DNA from: Riptortus pedestris
Lineage: Eukaryota > Arthropoda > Insecta > Hemiptera > Alydidae
NCBI GenBank assembly: GCA_019009955.1
Contig: CM032229.1
Coordinates: 195,224,001-195,288,000 of the forward strand
DNA: 64,000 bases
Direction of reading: 5' to 3'
Both the position numbers and the translations under genes were made by a program. This document shows positions 1-11,362 of this stretch, piece by piece (position 1 is the first letter of the stretch; every line of letters starts with the position of its first letter). The notes below the pieces were generated by a model. The model was given only the letters and a program-made list of their open reading frames with translations. It was not told the origin of the DNA and searched no databases.

Positions 1-218
1 AAGTGGCCCTTGGAGATGACCCGAAAGAACTCCATAAATTGTTTAATTTTGTTAAAAACACGAGTTTATACAAAGAAATTTAAAGTGCAATTGTTTGTAT
101 CCTCGTTTATATTGTTAAAATGGCGATATGGATGAGGATAGCAAAATGTGAATTATAAATATTACAGGGCGATGATAACCTGGTGGTTTTCGCCCTTAAA
201 CCCTATACAACAACAACA
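1..218 (+). repeat. 3' end of an unidentified retroelement with a CAA tail
   Basis: The stretch ends in a short (CAA)n run at about 207-220, right where the minus-strand RTE fragment begins. A simple-repeat tail is typical of non-LTR retrotransposon or SINE 3' ends, so this is probably the tail of a plus-strand element. No coding motif is visible and the family is not recognised. Confidence 0.35.
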
Positions 219-1076
219 ACCATTCTCCATCAATTCTAATACCTTTTCCTTCCCATTTGCACTCATCCTCTATTCCTTGAAGTGCAGCTATAAACATTTT
301 TGGTGAGCCATTCTCTCCTTGCCGAACACCTCTCTCGACCTTTATTGTGGTTGACTTGGAATCCATGCTGTATATTGCTTTGGAGTTAAAGTAAATTTCT
401 TCAAAATGTCTTATTATTTTCTTGCTTACATTTTTCTTCTTTAGCAATGTTAACATTGCACTAGTTTTATTGTGTCAAAGGCCTTTTCATAATCCAGGAA
501 TAGCAAAACCAGCGGAAAGTTGTATTCTTTTCCTTTTATTATGATATCGTTTATTACAAAAATATTATCCGTGGTAGAAAATCTTTTTCTAAAGCCAACC
601 TGAGTTTTTGACAGATCTGCTTCTAATTTGTAATTAATTCTGTTAATAATAATGTTGGAAAAAATTGTATATATGGTTGACAGTATACTTAAAGGTTTGT
701 AATTTGTTAGTTTGTTTCTGTCTCCTTTCTTAAATAATAAAATTAATTTTGATAAATGCCAGTCTTCTGGTATGTTCCAGCTTTCCAAGTACAGATTATA
801 TAATTTGGTTAGGCATTTGGCAATCACCTCTCCTCCCGCCTTTATGTCTTCTGCACTAATACCATCCAGTCCAGCTGCCTTCCCTTCTTTCAGCTGTTTT
901 ATTGCCTTTATCACTTCCTCTTCGAGAATACTGCCTTCTTCATCATCTTTTCCTTGTTGGCCACCAATTTCCAGCCACTCCTGAATAGCTCCTCTCTCCT
1001 GCTCCCTATATAGGCTTTCATAAAAGCTTTTTATTTTTATATTTATATTTACTATTCTACAAAAATAATAATTCAA
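219..1076 (-). pseudogene. RTE-clade non-LTR retrotransposon, reverse transcriptase fragment
   Basis: Minus-strand reading gives a reverse transcriptase of RTE type: KAAGLDGISAEDIKAGGE, then LILLFKKGDRNKLTNYKPLS, QVGFRKRFSTTDN and LDYEKAFDTI, which carries the first catalytic Asp. Near 455-470 the frame shifts and the domain continues with VERGVRQGENGSPKMF and GKGIRIDGEW. The usual GVRQGDPLSPKLF box is altered to GENGSPKMF. The reading ends at about 219, just before the FADD box expected next in this clade, so the second catalytic Asp pair is missing. The 5' endonuclease is also absent. This is a dead fragment: one frameshift, a 3' break at a CAA run and a 5' break near 1076. Confidence 0.85.
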
Positions 1077-1204
1077 TAAGCAGATTCCCTCTTAAATTCC
1101 ATACAGCATGTATAATAATGTTATTGAAGAGATCAAGTTTGTTCAAGAGAAAATGTTCTCACAAAAGTGAGCTTTCAAGTTTCAAACAGCAAATTTCCTT
1201 GATT
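1077..1204. other. short spacer, nothing recognised
   Basis: AT-rich DNA between the RTE fragment and the 19-bp array. No coding or RNA signal seen. Confidence 0.4.
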
Positions 1205-1800
1205 TTCTAGAAAACCACGTTTTCACTAGGAAACCATGTATTCACTAGGAAACCGTGTATTCAATAGGAATCCGTGCTTTCACTGGGAAACCGTGTAGTT
1301 ACTAGAAACCCGTGTATTTACCTGGAAACCGTGTTTTCACTAGAAACCCGTGTATTCACTAGGAAGCCGTGTATTCACTAGGAAACCGTGTATTCACTAG
1401 GAAGCCGTGTATTCACTAGGAAACCGTGTATTCACTAGGAAACCGTGTATTCACTAGGAAGCCGTGTATTCACTAGGAAGCCGTGTATTCACTAGGAAAC
1501 CGTGTATTCACTAGGAAGCCGTGTATTCACTAGGAAGCCGTGTATTCACTAGGAAACCGTGTATTCACTAGGAAGCCGTGTATTCACTAGGAAACCGTGT
1601 ATTCACTAGGAAGCCGTGTATTCACTAGGAAACCGTGTATTCACTAGGAAGCCGTGTATTCACTAGGAAACCGTGTATTCACTGGGAAACCATGTTTTCA
1701 CTAGGAAACCGTGTATTTACTAGAAAACCGTGTATTTACCAGGAAACCGTGTTTTCACTAGGAAACCGTGTATTTACTAAGAAATCGTGTTCTCACTCGA
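1205..1800 (+). repeat. 19-bp tandem array (about 31 copies)
   Basis: The unit is TATTCACTAGGAAACCGTG (19 bp). The centre is very uniform, with two interleaved variants (GGAAACC and GGAAGCC). Units at both edges are more divergent (CTAGAAACC, CTGGGAAACC, TTTACC), the usual pattern of unequal exchange with decaying edges. Confidence 0.95.
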
Positions 1801-2425
1801 AGAATTAATTAGCGTATTTTTCATCATTTTTGTTCATGTCCTCAACTCCTGCAGACCACCCAGTATGGGATCAAGAACGTCTATGAGAGTTGTAATCGAG
1901 ATTCTCAAAGTGACTAATAATACAAAGCACGTTATGGGGGATGGCACACAAGCAATTGTCGGCACAAAAAGATTTCTCTTACTCTAGTCGATCCTTTTAT
2001 TGTTGCACAGCCCTATGCACGAACTAACGTGAACCAGCTGTTCTGTTTGACGACTGAAGGAGAAAGTTGTTTTTTTTGAAAATAATGGTGATGTGTATGC
2101 TGGTGATGTTGACTATGATGATACCCAATACCCTCTCACTTCCCATTGAGAGTTTGTTGCCAATTCCTTAGTGTAGAGCACATTAGGAGAATATATTAGA
2201 TGCATAATTTATTAAGCCCTCCCAGAAATCCTTTCTGTTCATCAAAACCACTAAATAACCTCCAACCCTAAGAGAGTAATTGCTCATGTCAATATTTTGC
2301 CTTCTCCTAACGTTCCACACAACAAATGTGTAATTCTAGCATATTTCCTGTTAGGCTAGTTATCTTTTGGGCCTAGAGACTACTGGAACGTTTCTCCAAA
2401 AGTCCCTTGCAACTATACAGCGAGT
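1801..2425. other. unassigned spacer
   Basis: Moderately AT-rich single-copy-looking DNA. The longest plus-strand frame (1787-1987) starts inside the edge of the 19-bp array and shows no known motif, so it is not called as a gene. Confidence 0.4.
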
Positions 2426-2515
2426 GTTGAAGATTCGTTCTATAACATTTATCAAACCGACTTATTATAACGGCGATATTTTGAATTTTCCACCCCCCCC
2501 CCCCCCCCTCTAACT
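2426..2515 (+). repeat. Rep-1 core fragment ending in a C16 run
   Basis: TTATAACGGCGATATTTTGA matches the Rep-1 core, which elsewhere reads AACGGAGATATTTTGAATTT followed by a C-rich stretch. Here the C-rich part has become an uninterrupted run of 16 C at 2493-2508. Confidence 0.6.
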
Positions 2516-2589
2516 AAATTTATTTGGATTTAGCAGCCCTTGAGAAGGAGGAAGAACTGTCGAAACCCGTCTGCGATAAGATAATAATA

Positions 2590-3135
2590 AAATTAAATTG
2601 ATTTGCTCAACATTAACAGCTCAGAAACCATTATATTGTCGCGAAAACTGCCTACTTGAAAAATTACGGAGAGTTAATCAGGTATTTGAGAAGAACGGAA
2701 GACAATCCTTCACACAGCCGACAGGAACTCTGGACTGTTCTGTTAGTTCTCGCGCTAATTTAATATATTTTAAGTATCTGGCTTGGAGATCATGTATCTT
2801 TTTTAAAATTCAGTATTTATTTTATGTATGGTTTTAATTAGAAAAAATTACTAGTGAGCGACAGTACGTTTAGTGCTGCTCAGGTTATTGTGAAGATCAG
2901 CGCAGTGCCGTGTTTTTTGAACTTCAGTGATTCGCGTGATCGTGAGTTATTTGTAATATCCACTAGTGCATATTGTGATTAGCAGTGCACAATAATTTAC
3001 CAATAAAAAGACTGTAGTGCATCGTCTAATATTATTGTGCAATGATAAAAACGCTAAAGTTTGTGTTTAATTTTTGCAAGACAAAGGATCCCTAATAATC
3101 AACGTTTATTATTTTTCGTAATAAAGGTAAGCGTT
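2590..3135 (+). repeat. promoter/LTR-like repeat, copy 1
   Basis: Shares with 8515-8950 the sequence around ATCAGGTATTTGAGAAG and a following stretch rich in CAGTG/AGTGC steps. It ends at 3126 in AATAAAGGTAAGCG, a strong-looking splice donor. The pair could be LTRs or 5' regions of an unrecognised retroelement. No coding domain is attached. The call rests on two diverged copies only. Confidence 0.3.
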
Positions 3136-3499
3136 GTTGTTGAGTGATAATAAATAGATAAGAAGTAGACAGAGGCTGATGTTAATGCGGCCATCTGTAT
3201 TTAGGACTCCCTTTCTCCCAGGGTGGTCCTCTAGATATGCCTAGCTTCACTCTACATATATTATACAATCCAAATCATCTATTCCAGCCATCGCTCCAAC
3301 AAATATACCTCCTACAAATACATCCTTCAATAATAATATCATATACAGGCTTCAATTTAAATTGCTCTTCTATCCTGAGCCAATCAGCTTTGCGTGATAG
3401 AGATATTGCACCAAATAGAATTCATAAGTCGATATTAGCATATTTCCCCGATGCTAAGTGTTGATGCGGCGGCACATCTGACAAGACTCCATTTATGAG
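3136..3499. other. unassigned spacer
   Basis: A plus-strand frame of 75 codons (3237-3464) and the opposite strand were inspected. Neither shows a recognisable domain. Possibly decayed transposon sequence. Confidence 0.35.
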
Positions 3500-3725
3500 C
3501 CTCCATATTTAAACTTTTTATGTAAAAATGAAGATTTAGTTCGTTAACGGCTAAAATTGGGCAAGTGGGAAGGGGTGGGGGAGGGGCTAGAAGGGTAATA
3601 TTCCTTATCATGCATCGGATCGGAAAATTGTATAGAATTAATCTTATTGCTTCTATAATGATCTATAATTGTTGTTTTATTTAGTGTTTCTGTATCAAGA
3701 ATATTAACGGAGATACTTTAGTTTT
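3500..3725 (-). repeat. Rep-1 core fragment (inverted)
   Basis: Minus-strand copy of the Rep-1 core: TTCGTTAACGGCTAAAATTG followed by a G-rich stretch (the complement of the core's C-rich part) and the GATCGGAAAATT segment. Head and tail are missing. Confidence 0.6.
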
Positions 3726-4255
3726 GGGCGATGAGTAAAGGCCCACTCCTACTCATATCATATTAACAACGAGCTGTTATATCTTAAATAACTTCATTTC
3801 ATGGTTATATAGCAAATATGGTATTCATAGAATTTTTACTTTGTCAGATACATGCAAATTCGTCGTGTATGGCGTCACCAATTATGATTTTATGTCCTTG
3901 TCTCGTAAATGTTCATTTTGTATGTATTATACTCGATATTTATCCGTTTCAGAAAACAACAAATATCATATTTGTTCTTGGCTGGAATTGACCTTGGAGT
4001 AGTGGGGGTTCAGAGGGAGGAATTAGAAAATTCAGAACATCACCATTAGAATGAAGCAGATTGTAGAATGGTGGAAAATAGATTTTGTTAAAAGTATTGA
4101 TTTTCTGCAAATGTTGCTCTTTGCATTTTTCCATAACTCAAGTATTTAGCGAGTTATTGGAATTTCCTAGTTTTTGGAGCCTTCACTACCCCCCCCCCCC
4201 TCACCACGGCACTTTCTCATCGGGTTTTAGTTAGAAATAGAAAATGTGTTGCAAG
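3726..4255. other. unassigned spacer with a C run
   Basis: AT-rich. A short C run lies at about 4191-4201. Scattered Rep-1-like words occur (GGAATTGACC, GATATTTATCC) but no convincing copy. No gene seen. Confidence 0.35.
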
Positions 4256-4695
4256 ATGAGATGAATAGTGCGTCATAACAAAGCAGGGGAAATCTGCAGC
4301 CCCTGCCTGACGGACTATTCTATTGTTTAAAGGGACTTTATGTTGAAGTCGTTGACGCAAGGGCTGCGTGAACACTAAACCAATTACACACCTGACACAC
4401 TTCTCATCTCGTTCTCAATTTCTGTGATCAGAAATTGGGGTTTACTGATGACAATAATCAACAAAGTACCAATAACTCGATTAATTATTGAGTTGAGAAA
4501 ACAATGCACTGAACAACAATTGTAGAGCATCAATGGTATCACATGATTGGTTCTATAACATTTTTCAATACCACTAATTATTAACATGCAATTTTTCATG
4601 TTTCTCACATTATAAAGTTCCCTTGAAAACAATATATGGTATTTAAATCACTATTGGTCAATGATTACATGTTATTTGACGATTATACTTTTAGT
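4256..4695 (-). repeat. degenerate Rep-1/Rep-3 head and body (inverted)
   Basis: GGGGAAATCTGCAGCCCCTG followed by CCTGACGGACT at 4286-4317 is an inverted Rep-1/Rep-3 head with an internal deletion. TTCCCTTGAAAACAATATATGG near 4618 resembles the Rep-3 body segment at 37570 and 48785. Divergence is high. Confidence 0.45.
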
Positions 4696-5060
4696 AATGT
4701 AGTGTTATCCTTCGAAATGTGAATTTGTTTAATTATTATTATAATAAATAATTTAAAAGGATGAACGCTGGGGATGTGCACCCAGTTATTTCTGGTATTT
4801 ATTAACTCTGCTATGTTACATGTGATACACTTTACTGAACACACTATGTGCCAATGTGAATATACCCTTTATAATCGAGACTTACGCAAGAGTATTTTTA
4901 ATATTTGTTGTGACATCTATAAAACTACTGTCGCCGTTGGGTTTTGTACCGCGTCAAGGGAAAGGAACTTTTCTTCATACATGGTTTGGAAGACGGAATA
5001 CTTTCTATGATTATGAATTATATGGTCCATTACATTATTAAAAAAACAAAAAAACAACAT
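4696..5060. other. unassigned spacer
   Basis: Small overlapping plus-strand frames here (for example 4774-5010) show no domain and no consistent start context. Nothing else recognised. Confidence 0.35.
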
Positions 5061-5110
5061 GCATAGGAGACGGGAAATGTAAAAATATTGGGCAAAACCG
5101 GGTAACTTAC

Positions 5111-5178
<68 letters not shown>

Positions 5179-5530
5179 ACCTCTTTCTGTAAATTGATTT
5201 TTTCTCGAAATTTAACGATACTTTTTGGTTTCACATGCCATAGACAGGATAACGTAACTTGTTTCTTTGGTGTCTGTTTGTTTGTTACCTCTTCACGCAT
5301 AAATTGCTGAACTGAATTTCATGAAACCTGGTACGTATATTACTACTAACCCAATTTAGACTTTAGGCTATATTATTATCCACTGAGACGAACAGGAGTG
5401 GGGGTTGTAAGGGAGGCCTGAAATTAAAAATAGCGATATTTCGTTTCGTATTGTTTTTCCGGCAAATATGAACATAACAAAAGTTGTTTACTTTGTTAAA
5501 TACAGTAAAATTTTGTTATATACAGATTTC
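5061..5530 (-). repeat. Rep-2 copy (inverted) with TA tract
   Basis: An uninterrupted TA tract at about 5114-5175 is followed by the inverted Rep-2 end (TTTGTTACCTCTTCACGC), then the complement of its GTTTCATAAAATTCGG segment and AGGAGTGGGGGTTGTAAGGG, the complement of the CAGGCCTCCCTTATAACC monomer core. The element runs right to left. Confidence 0.75.
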
Positions 5531-5625
5531 CCTTAAGCGAAATCAGCTATTGAAGTCGTACTCATGACGCCATTTTCGAAAAATGTCCATCGATAAGCAT
5601 ATATATATGCATATCTTATTGCAAA
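5531..5625 (-). repeat. Rep-1 tail (inverted)
   Basis: CAGATTTCCCTTAAGCGAAATC followed by the complement of the tail's GTACGACCTCAATAGC segment and GTCCATCGAT. It is directly joined to the inverted Rep-2 copy and is followed by a short TATATATATG stretch, so it is truncated. Confidence 0.6.
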
Positions 5626-5789
5626 TTAAATTTCCTATAAATATTGTTATATACATTTATTTTCTATTTGAATATTAATTGAGATATTTGCATTTGTATT
5701 AAGTGTGTGGGATAACGAACGAGTCGAGATCGACTATTGTCGGTTGTGTTCCTGACATGCCCACTAACTGGTTCAGCTGTTTCCGTATC

Positions 5790-5935
5790 ATTTCGAACGG
5801 GCCTCAATTTTCGTCAACTCCTGGGTAGAATCGATGGGCGTTTGAGGAAATGTTTCAAAAATCGCGTCATGAGTACGACCTCAATAGCTGATTTCCCTTA
5901 TGGGAATTCTGCTAAAATGCGATATTTCGCTTTCT
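5790..5935 (+). repeat. Rep-1 tail
   Basis: Carries GAACGGGCCTCAATTTTCGT, CTCCTGGGTAGAATCGATGG, the CATGAGTACGACCTCAATAG segment and the terminal TTTCCCTTATGGGAATTCTGC. The preceding TA tract is absent in this copy. Confidence 0.75.
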
Positions 5936-6521
5936 ATTGTGTTTTCGGCAAACATGCACCTAACATAAGGTGTTTATTTTGTTTTTTGAGTAACTTTTCT
6001 TATGTTGACTTTTGTGGTATAACGAAGTATAAACGAGTTATACTTTGAAAACGACAGCGGGAGTCAATAATTTGTACAAACCATTAATGTGTTTTAAAGA
6101 AAGGCATATAATGTCAAATGATGTTATGTTTTTAGAATTATATGATAGTTCTAAGTGTGATTCGGATTATGGAAGTTATAAATCTCCTCCCCGACCCTCC
6201 TCATTCGGTATTTATTTTAATTAGAAAATAACTTCTTCATTTATTTCAAATAGAAATTTAAACTATAAGAACATTTCGATTATATAATTTGAATAATGTA
6301 TTGTTTAAACAATTTCATGCTGAATATGCACAAGGTGTGTTAGCGGAAGTTGTGACAAATCAAACTCTTTAATTGTGGTATACATTATCTTTTCTTCCAC
6401 AATATGTTAGCGATATTGAAATGACTATTTAGTATCCATAACTATTAAACTTTAGTTGGCAATGTCATTATATCAATATAGAATATGCGTTTAAACTCAA
6501 TATGATTTGAATTTGCAGGGC
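5936..6521. other. AT-rich spacer, partly Rep-2-like
   Basis: The first 110 bases (GCGATATTTCGCTTTCTATTG) resemble a degenerate Rep-2 monomer. The rest is unassigned and no gene is seen. Confidence 0.35.
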
Positions 6522-6524
6522 GGC

Positions 6525-6541
6525 GGGGGGGGGGGGGGGGG
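6525..6541 (+). repeat. G17 homopolymer
   Basis: Run of about 17 G. Several long G or C runs occur in the window (2493, 9915, 17311, 61327), mostly inside repeats. Confidence 0.8.
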
Positions 6542-6633
6542 CGTTGCTACACTCTCTATCCCTCGCCTCGCTTTTCCAATATAAATTAAATTATTTTTAG
6601 GTTAATTATTTACACTGGGATAAAATATACATA

Positions 6634-6712
6634 TAAATTACTAAAAAGGAATATAAATTACTAAAAAGGAATATAAATTACTAAAAAGGAATATAAATTA
6701 CTAAAAAATTCA
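6634..6712 (+). repeat. 20-bp short tandem repeat (about 4 copies)
   Basis: Unit GGAATATAAATTACTAAAAA repeated about four times with no visible spacer. Confidence 0.85.
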
Positions 6713-7526
6713 AAATTGTTAATGTTTTGAAAAAGTAATTTTATTACAGCAATATGTATTAGACTGATGCAACAGTTATTTTTTTTTTGGGGGGGACAAC
6801 ATTTTTTTGACCCCATGAAATACAATAATTCCGTCAAGTGTTTAAAATAATATTAAGGCAATTTCAGGAAAACAAAGGAAGTAGTCAGTCCTTAGTTAAC
6901 CAAATATTTCTACGTGAACGGGAAACCATTGTGAATTTCTTTCGTCCTATTGACACTTTTTCCTTGAGGCTTATTAAAACTGAATTACTGTACAGTTATT
7001 CCTCAAGTTACAGGACAATTCTGTTGCCTCACCAAAATAACGACATGATTTCTACATAAGTTAATTCAACCTGCATATTTACATTTGATTATTGAAGTTA
7101 TTGGGACACATGTTACATATTATATGATTTAAAGCCACAAACCAGCTTGAACCCTTCCGTAGGTTTTCGAGAATGAGCTACCGTTTTGTTCGTCATGGTC
7201 GCTTTCTGCTTTGAAAAATTGTAGGATTCTAGGTAGCTCCCTCTCCCGGCGAGATAAGCCCTTCCGAATTTTTTCATTCCAAACCTCCCCGCGTTAAATT
7301 CGCTATTTCTCGGCCCGATCCGAGTATCGCTTTACCGATCTTTAGGGATAACTCTAGGATACATCCCCTATTGACACCTTAAACATGAATGACCGCCGAT
7401 TCCCGACCCGACAAATGACGATCCAACTCGAAAGTATACTTTTTCTTGCGACCCGCCAAACTCCCGTTCTATCGCCTTATTTTTTCCTTTCGAAGCGTCA
7501 TTTTCCAGCTCTAGCGAACGCTATTT
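6713..7526. other. unassigned spacer, GC rising to the right
   Basis: AT-rich at first. From about 7140 the sequence is richer in CpG, leading into the 104-bp array. The 7140-7526 part may be the rest of the sequence from which the array grew. No protein domain found. Confidence 0.35.
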
Positions 7527-8466
7527 GACGTAGCGCACTCCGCCGCCCTATTCGGAGCCACCAAAATGGACTCTCCTAAAACTCTTCTCTTTCAGCCACT
7601 CTCCCGATGGCCCTACGCCGACGCCGATATGACGTAGCGCACTCCGCCGCCCTATTCGGAGCCACCAAAATGGACTCTCCTAAAACTCCTCTCTTTCAGC
7701 CACTCTCCCGATGGCCCTACGCCGACGCCGATATGACGTAGCGCACTCCGCCGCCCTATTCGGAGCCACCAAAATGGACTCTCCTAAAACTCCTCTCTTT
7801 CAGCCACTCTCCCGATGGCCCTACGCCGACGCCGATATGACGTAGCTCACTCCGCCTCCCGATTCGGAGCCACCAAAATGGTCTCTCCTTAAAATCTTCT
7901 CTTTCAGCCACTCTCCCGTTGGCCCTACGCCGACGCCTATATGACGTAGCGCACTCCGCCGCCCTATTCGGAGCCACCAAAATGGACTCTCCTAAAACTC
8001 CTCTCTTTCAGCCACTCTCCCGATGGCCCTACGCCGACGCCGATATGACGTAGCGCACTCCGCCGCCCTATTCGGAGCCACCAAAATGGACTCTCCTAAA
8101 ACTCCTCTCTTTCAGCCACTCTCCCGATGGCCCTACGCCGACGCCGATATGACGTAGCGCACTCCGCCGCCCTATTCGGAGCCACCAAAATGGACTCTCC
8201 TAAAACTCCTCTCTTTCAGCCACTCTCCCGATGGCCCTACGCCGACGCCGATATGACGTAGCGCACTCCGCCGCCCTATTCGGAGCCCCCAAAATGGACT
8301 CTCCTAAAACTCCTCTCTTTCAGCCACTCTCCCGATGGCCCTACGCCGACGCCAATATGACGTAGCGCACTCCGCCGCCCTATTCGGAGCCACCAAAATA
8401 GACTCTCATAAAACTCCTCTCTTTCAGCCACTCTCCCGCCTGACCCTACGCCGACGCCGATTTCGT
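7527..8466 (+). repeat. CpG-rich 104-bp tandem array (9 copies)
   Basis: The unit starts GACGTAGCGCACTCCGCCGC and includes GAGCCACCAAAATGGACTC, CTCTCTTTCAGCCACTCTCC and CCCTACGCCGACGCC. Period is exactly 104 bp. Copies differ by scattered substitutions; the last is the most divergent. The unit is much richer in CpG than its flanks. Minus-strand Arg-rich frames crossing it follow the repeat period and are not called as genes. Confidence 0.95.
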
Positions 8467-8514
8467 CCACTTCTCCGACAATCAGTCCCCTATGTACGCC
8501 AAAACACATGATGA

Positions 8515-8950
8515 ATTAATTACATGAAAAATTAAACAGAGATAGTCAGGTATTTAGGAAGTAGGAAGGAGATGAAAGGAGCCGACGGAGGAAGGACTGT
8601 TGGCGCCAGTGGGGTCTGCATTGTTGCGGACCAAGAGACCAGTACCTTCCTGACAACATCCTTTGATATTGCTGCTCCTCTATATAAGCTCGCCTGACAG
8701 GCAGTATTTTTTTGTTCTCAGCTTTCTTAAGTGATCCTCAATGCGTTCAGTGCTACAGTGCAACTTAGTCCAGTGTGGTAAAGTGTTTTATGTGAAGAAC
8801 AAACAGTGTTGTGCAGTGCCATTAACTTCGCGAAGTAAAGGACAGTGCAGAGGCGTATTTTTGTGAAGATGAGAAAGATGATGAATGTGTAACAAGTCCT
8901 ACACATACTTATCTCATATCAAATTTTTTTATCCAATCCTGCCGTAATTG
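8515..8950 (+). repeat. promoter/LTR-like repeat, copy 2
   Basis: Related to 2590-3135 (GTCAGGTATTTAGGAAG and a CAGTG-rich stretch). This copy also holds a TATATAAG box at 8681-8688 and possible initiators further on. It may be an LTR or the 5' end of a transcription unit; nothing coding follows. Confidence 0.3.
8681..8688 (+). promoter_or_regulatory. possible TATA box
   Basis: TATATAAG, with a TCAGCTT initiator-like site at 8718-8724, which is further than the usual ~30-bp spacing. Weak evidence on its own. Confidence 0.25.
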
Positions 8951-9905
8951 TAATTCGAAATTAACAGTATTTGTAAGAGAATGTCAAAATACTGTTCAAA
9001 ACGTAGTTAAGTTCTTTAAGACTGAAAACGTTTTTAATGTAATATTAACTTTTTGCCTGCTAACGTCCCTCCGGGAAGACGAAAAATAAATAATTTAATT
9101 TAGTGTTTTATGGTAAGATCAAAGAAAGTTGTAATTAAAAACTGACGTCAGGGGTTTATTTATTCTCAACAAGTATCAAAGGCAGTTAATCAAACACTTT
9201 ATATTGATTGAAAATAGCATGTTGTTTTTTCATTTAGCATCCCCGATTTAATTAATTTTTTTCATTTCTTTTTGTTTTGTTGGTGTCACCAATTGAACAT
9301 GTGGAAATTAAATGTTTGTGATGGCAAAGCCCAAGGCTAACGTTAAATATTTAATTAACGGGCAAAGTGAAAAACTCAGATAGCTCAAATCTTTTAAAAG
9401 ATTGAAGCTGGAATTTTTAAAAGCACTAAAATTAAAACGGGTTAATTGCGGTTTTCCATTCTAGTTTCCCGGAGAAGAAAATTAACCTGGATTTCCCTTT
9501 GGAACAATAATAAAAACTTTTTTTTTTCGTTTACAGTGTTTCATTTTCCCAGTTAATTTAAATATTAAATTGACTCCGAATTCAATAAAAGTTAAAATTC
9601 TTCTTCCAAAAGAAAAATGTTTATTCTTGGATCCTAAAGTGAATTTAACACTTTTATTATTCTATTTTCTTATATACTAATTTCTATAAAAAAAAAAGTA
9701 TGCTTCGTCAAAAACTAAAGACTTTTATTAAATACAGAACAATGAGCCTTAAACATTTGTTTTTCAGTAAAAAAAAAATATAATATAATTATTTGTTGCC
9801 TCGGTTAGTTCTGAGAGGTAAGAATTTGTATGAATCCGGGTGTTGGATGGTCATTTTGCCTGCTCAGGTATCCGTGTTCCTACATCATCCTCGTGTAAAT
9901 ATGTT
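8951..9905. other. AT-rich unassigned spacer
   Basis: Long AT-rich stretch with A and T homopolymers. No coding frame, RNA motif or repeat family recognised. Confidence 0.4.
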
Positions 9906-10255
9906 CTGGAGACCCCCCCCCCCCCCAATCTGTCTTTAGTTCTTGGATTAATAAAATATGAGTGTTAGAGATAACAACTATTCCGATCCTTTATAAATGA
10001 CAGTAATAGATATAGTAAGTACTTTTCAATAAAATTAATATGTGTTCTTCTGATATACGCCAGTAATTCTTTTTCTTTCCGATGAGAGATTGGCAGAACA
10101 ATTTATTTCAGGTGTCTTTTAACCGTTTGTATTTATTCACTTAATATTGACAGTGGTGTTGTGTGTAGCAATATGCAGATTTATCTATTGTTAAACTCCA
10201 GAAGGGAAATCTGCTTAGTTTACGCAGCCCCTGCGTGACGGACTGAGATACTCTC
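9906..10255 (-). repeat. Rep-3 copy (inverted)
   Basis: Starts with a C run at about 9915-9925, continues with the complement of AGTCCAAGAAC and AACACAAC-type body segments, and ends in TTTACGCAGCCCCTGCGTGACGG, the inverted head. The same order, in plus orientation, is seen at 37190-37560. Confidence 0.65.
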
Positions 10256-10555
10256 TGCCATCGCAGGTCCTACTTGCCATTCTAGGTGGCCTTGGATCGA
10301 TATATCAGCCGGAGAATGCTGTTCAATTTTAGGAATTTATAATTTGAACAAGAATTCCATTATGGGTGTATTTCCTTTCATTTGCGGTCGGTGGGCCGGA
10401 AGCATGGCGATAAGGGCTCGGGAAATGAACTAACACTCTCCCATTTTAGGCGGAAATTAAAACATTTTTTTTGTGTAGCTCCAAGTTAAAGAATTATGTT
10501 TTTCAAATAGTAATAGTAAAATCGACCAGAAATACAAACAAACTTTGAATAGAGT
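10256..10555. other. unassigned spacer
   Basis: About 300 bases with no recognised feature. Confidence 0.35.
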
Positions 10556-10680
10556 TACCTATTCGTTAGCAGATTTCCCTGAAGGCAAATAACCTATAGA
10601 GCTTGTACTCGTAACCAAATTTTCAAAAATGTACAAAAATGGATCCTACCTAGGAGAGGACGAAAATGAGGCCCGTTCAA

Positions 10681-10683
<3 letters not shown>
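10556..10683 (-). repeat. Rep-1 tail (inverted)
   Basis: AGCAGATTTCCCTGAAGG, complements of the TACGACCTCAATAGC and CTCCTAGGTAGGATC segments, then GACGAAAATGAGGCCCGTTC leading straight into a TA tract. This is the tail-TA joint of Rep-1 in reverse. Confidence 0.75.

Positions 10684-10735
<52 letters not shown>
10684..10735 (+). repeat. TA microsatellite, left part
   Basis: Alternating TA run interrupted by the mariner element; it resumes at 11365. Confidence 0.9.
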
Positions 10736-10736
<1 letters not shown>

Positions 10737-11362
10737 GTGGGCGTATTGAAAAGTAAGGTCTCCTATTCTTTTTTTCATAGAAAATTTAATTTATTTACAA
10801 CTTTGGTTTCATCATTGGAAGGGTGGAATATTTACCTATTTTTCTACATATTCGCTTTGACATTCAATAACTTTTTGCATTCTGTTTACCAGTTTTTTAA
10901 TGACGGTGCCGTACCACTCTCCCGCCGCGTAACAAAGCCAACTAACGACTGCTTCTTGAACTTCATGACAATGCGCGTCCACATGTGTCACATCAAACGA
11001 CCACCCTACTCAATGGATTCGGCTGGGATATCATCGACCACCCTCCTTACAGCCCGGACCTTGCCCCCAGCGACTACCACTTGTTTCCCGCTCTCAAGAA
11101 ACACTTTGCGGGACAAAAATTCAAGTCTGATGAGGAAGTTCAAGAAGCAGTCGTCAGTTGGCTTCGTGGCGCAGCGGGAGAGTGGTACGGCACCGGCATT
11201 AAAAAGCTGGTAAACAGAATGCAAAAAGTTATTGATCGTCAAGGCGAATATGTAGAAAAATAGGTAAATATTCAACCCTTCCAACGATGTAACCAAAGTT
11301 GTAAATAAATTAAATTTTCTATGAAAAAAAAAATAGGAGACCTTACTTTTCAATACGCTCTC

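Noticed and set aside
10629..11213. 194-codon frame beginning in the Rep-1 tail
   Set aside because: It runs through a TA tract and the antisense arm of the mariner element, not a gene.
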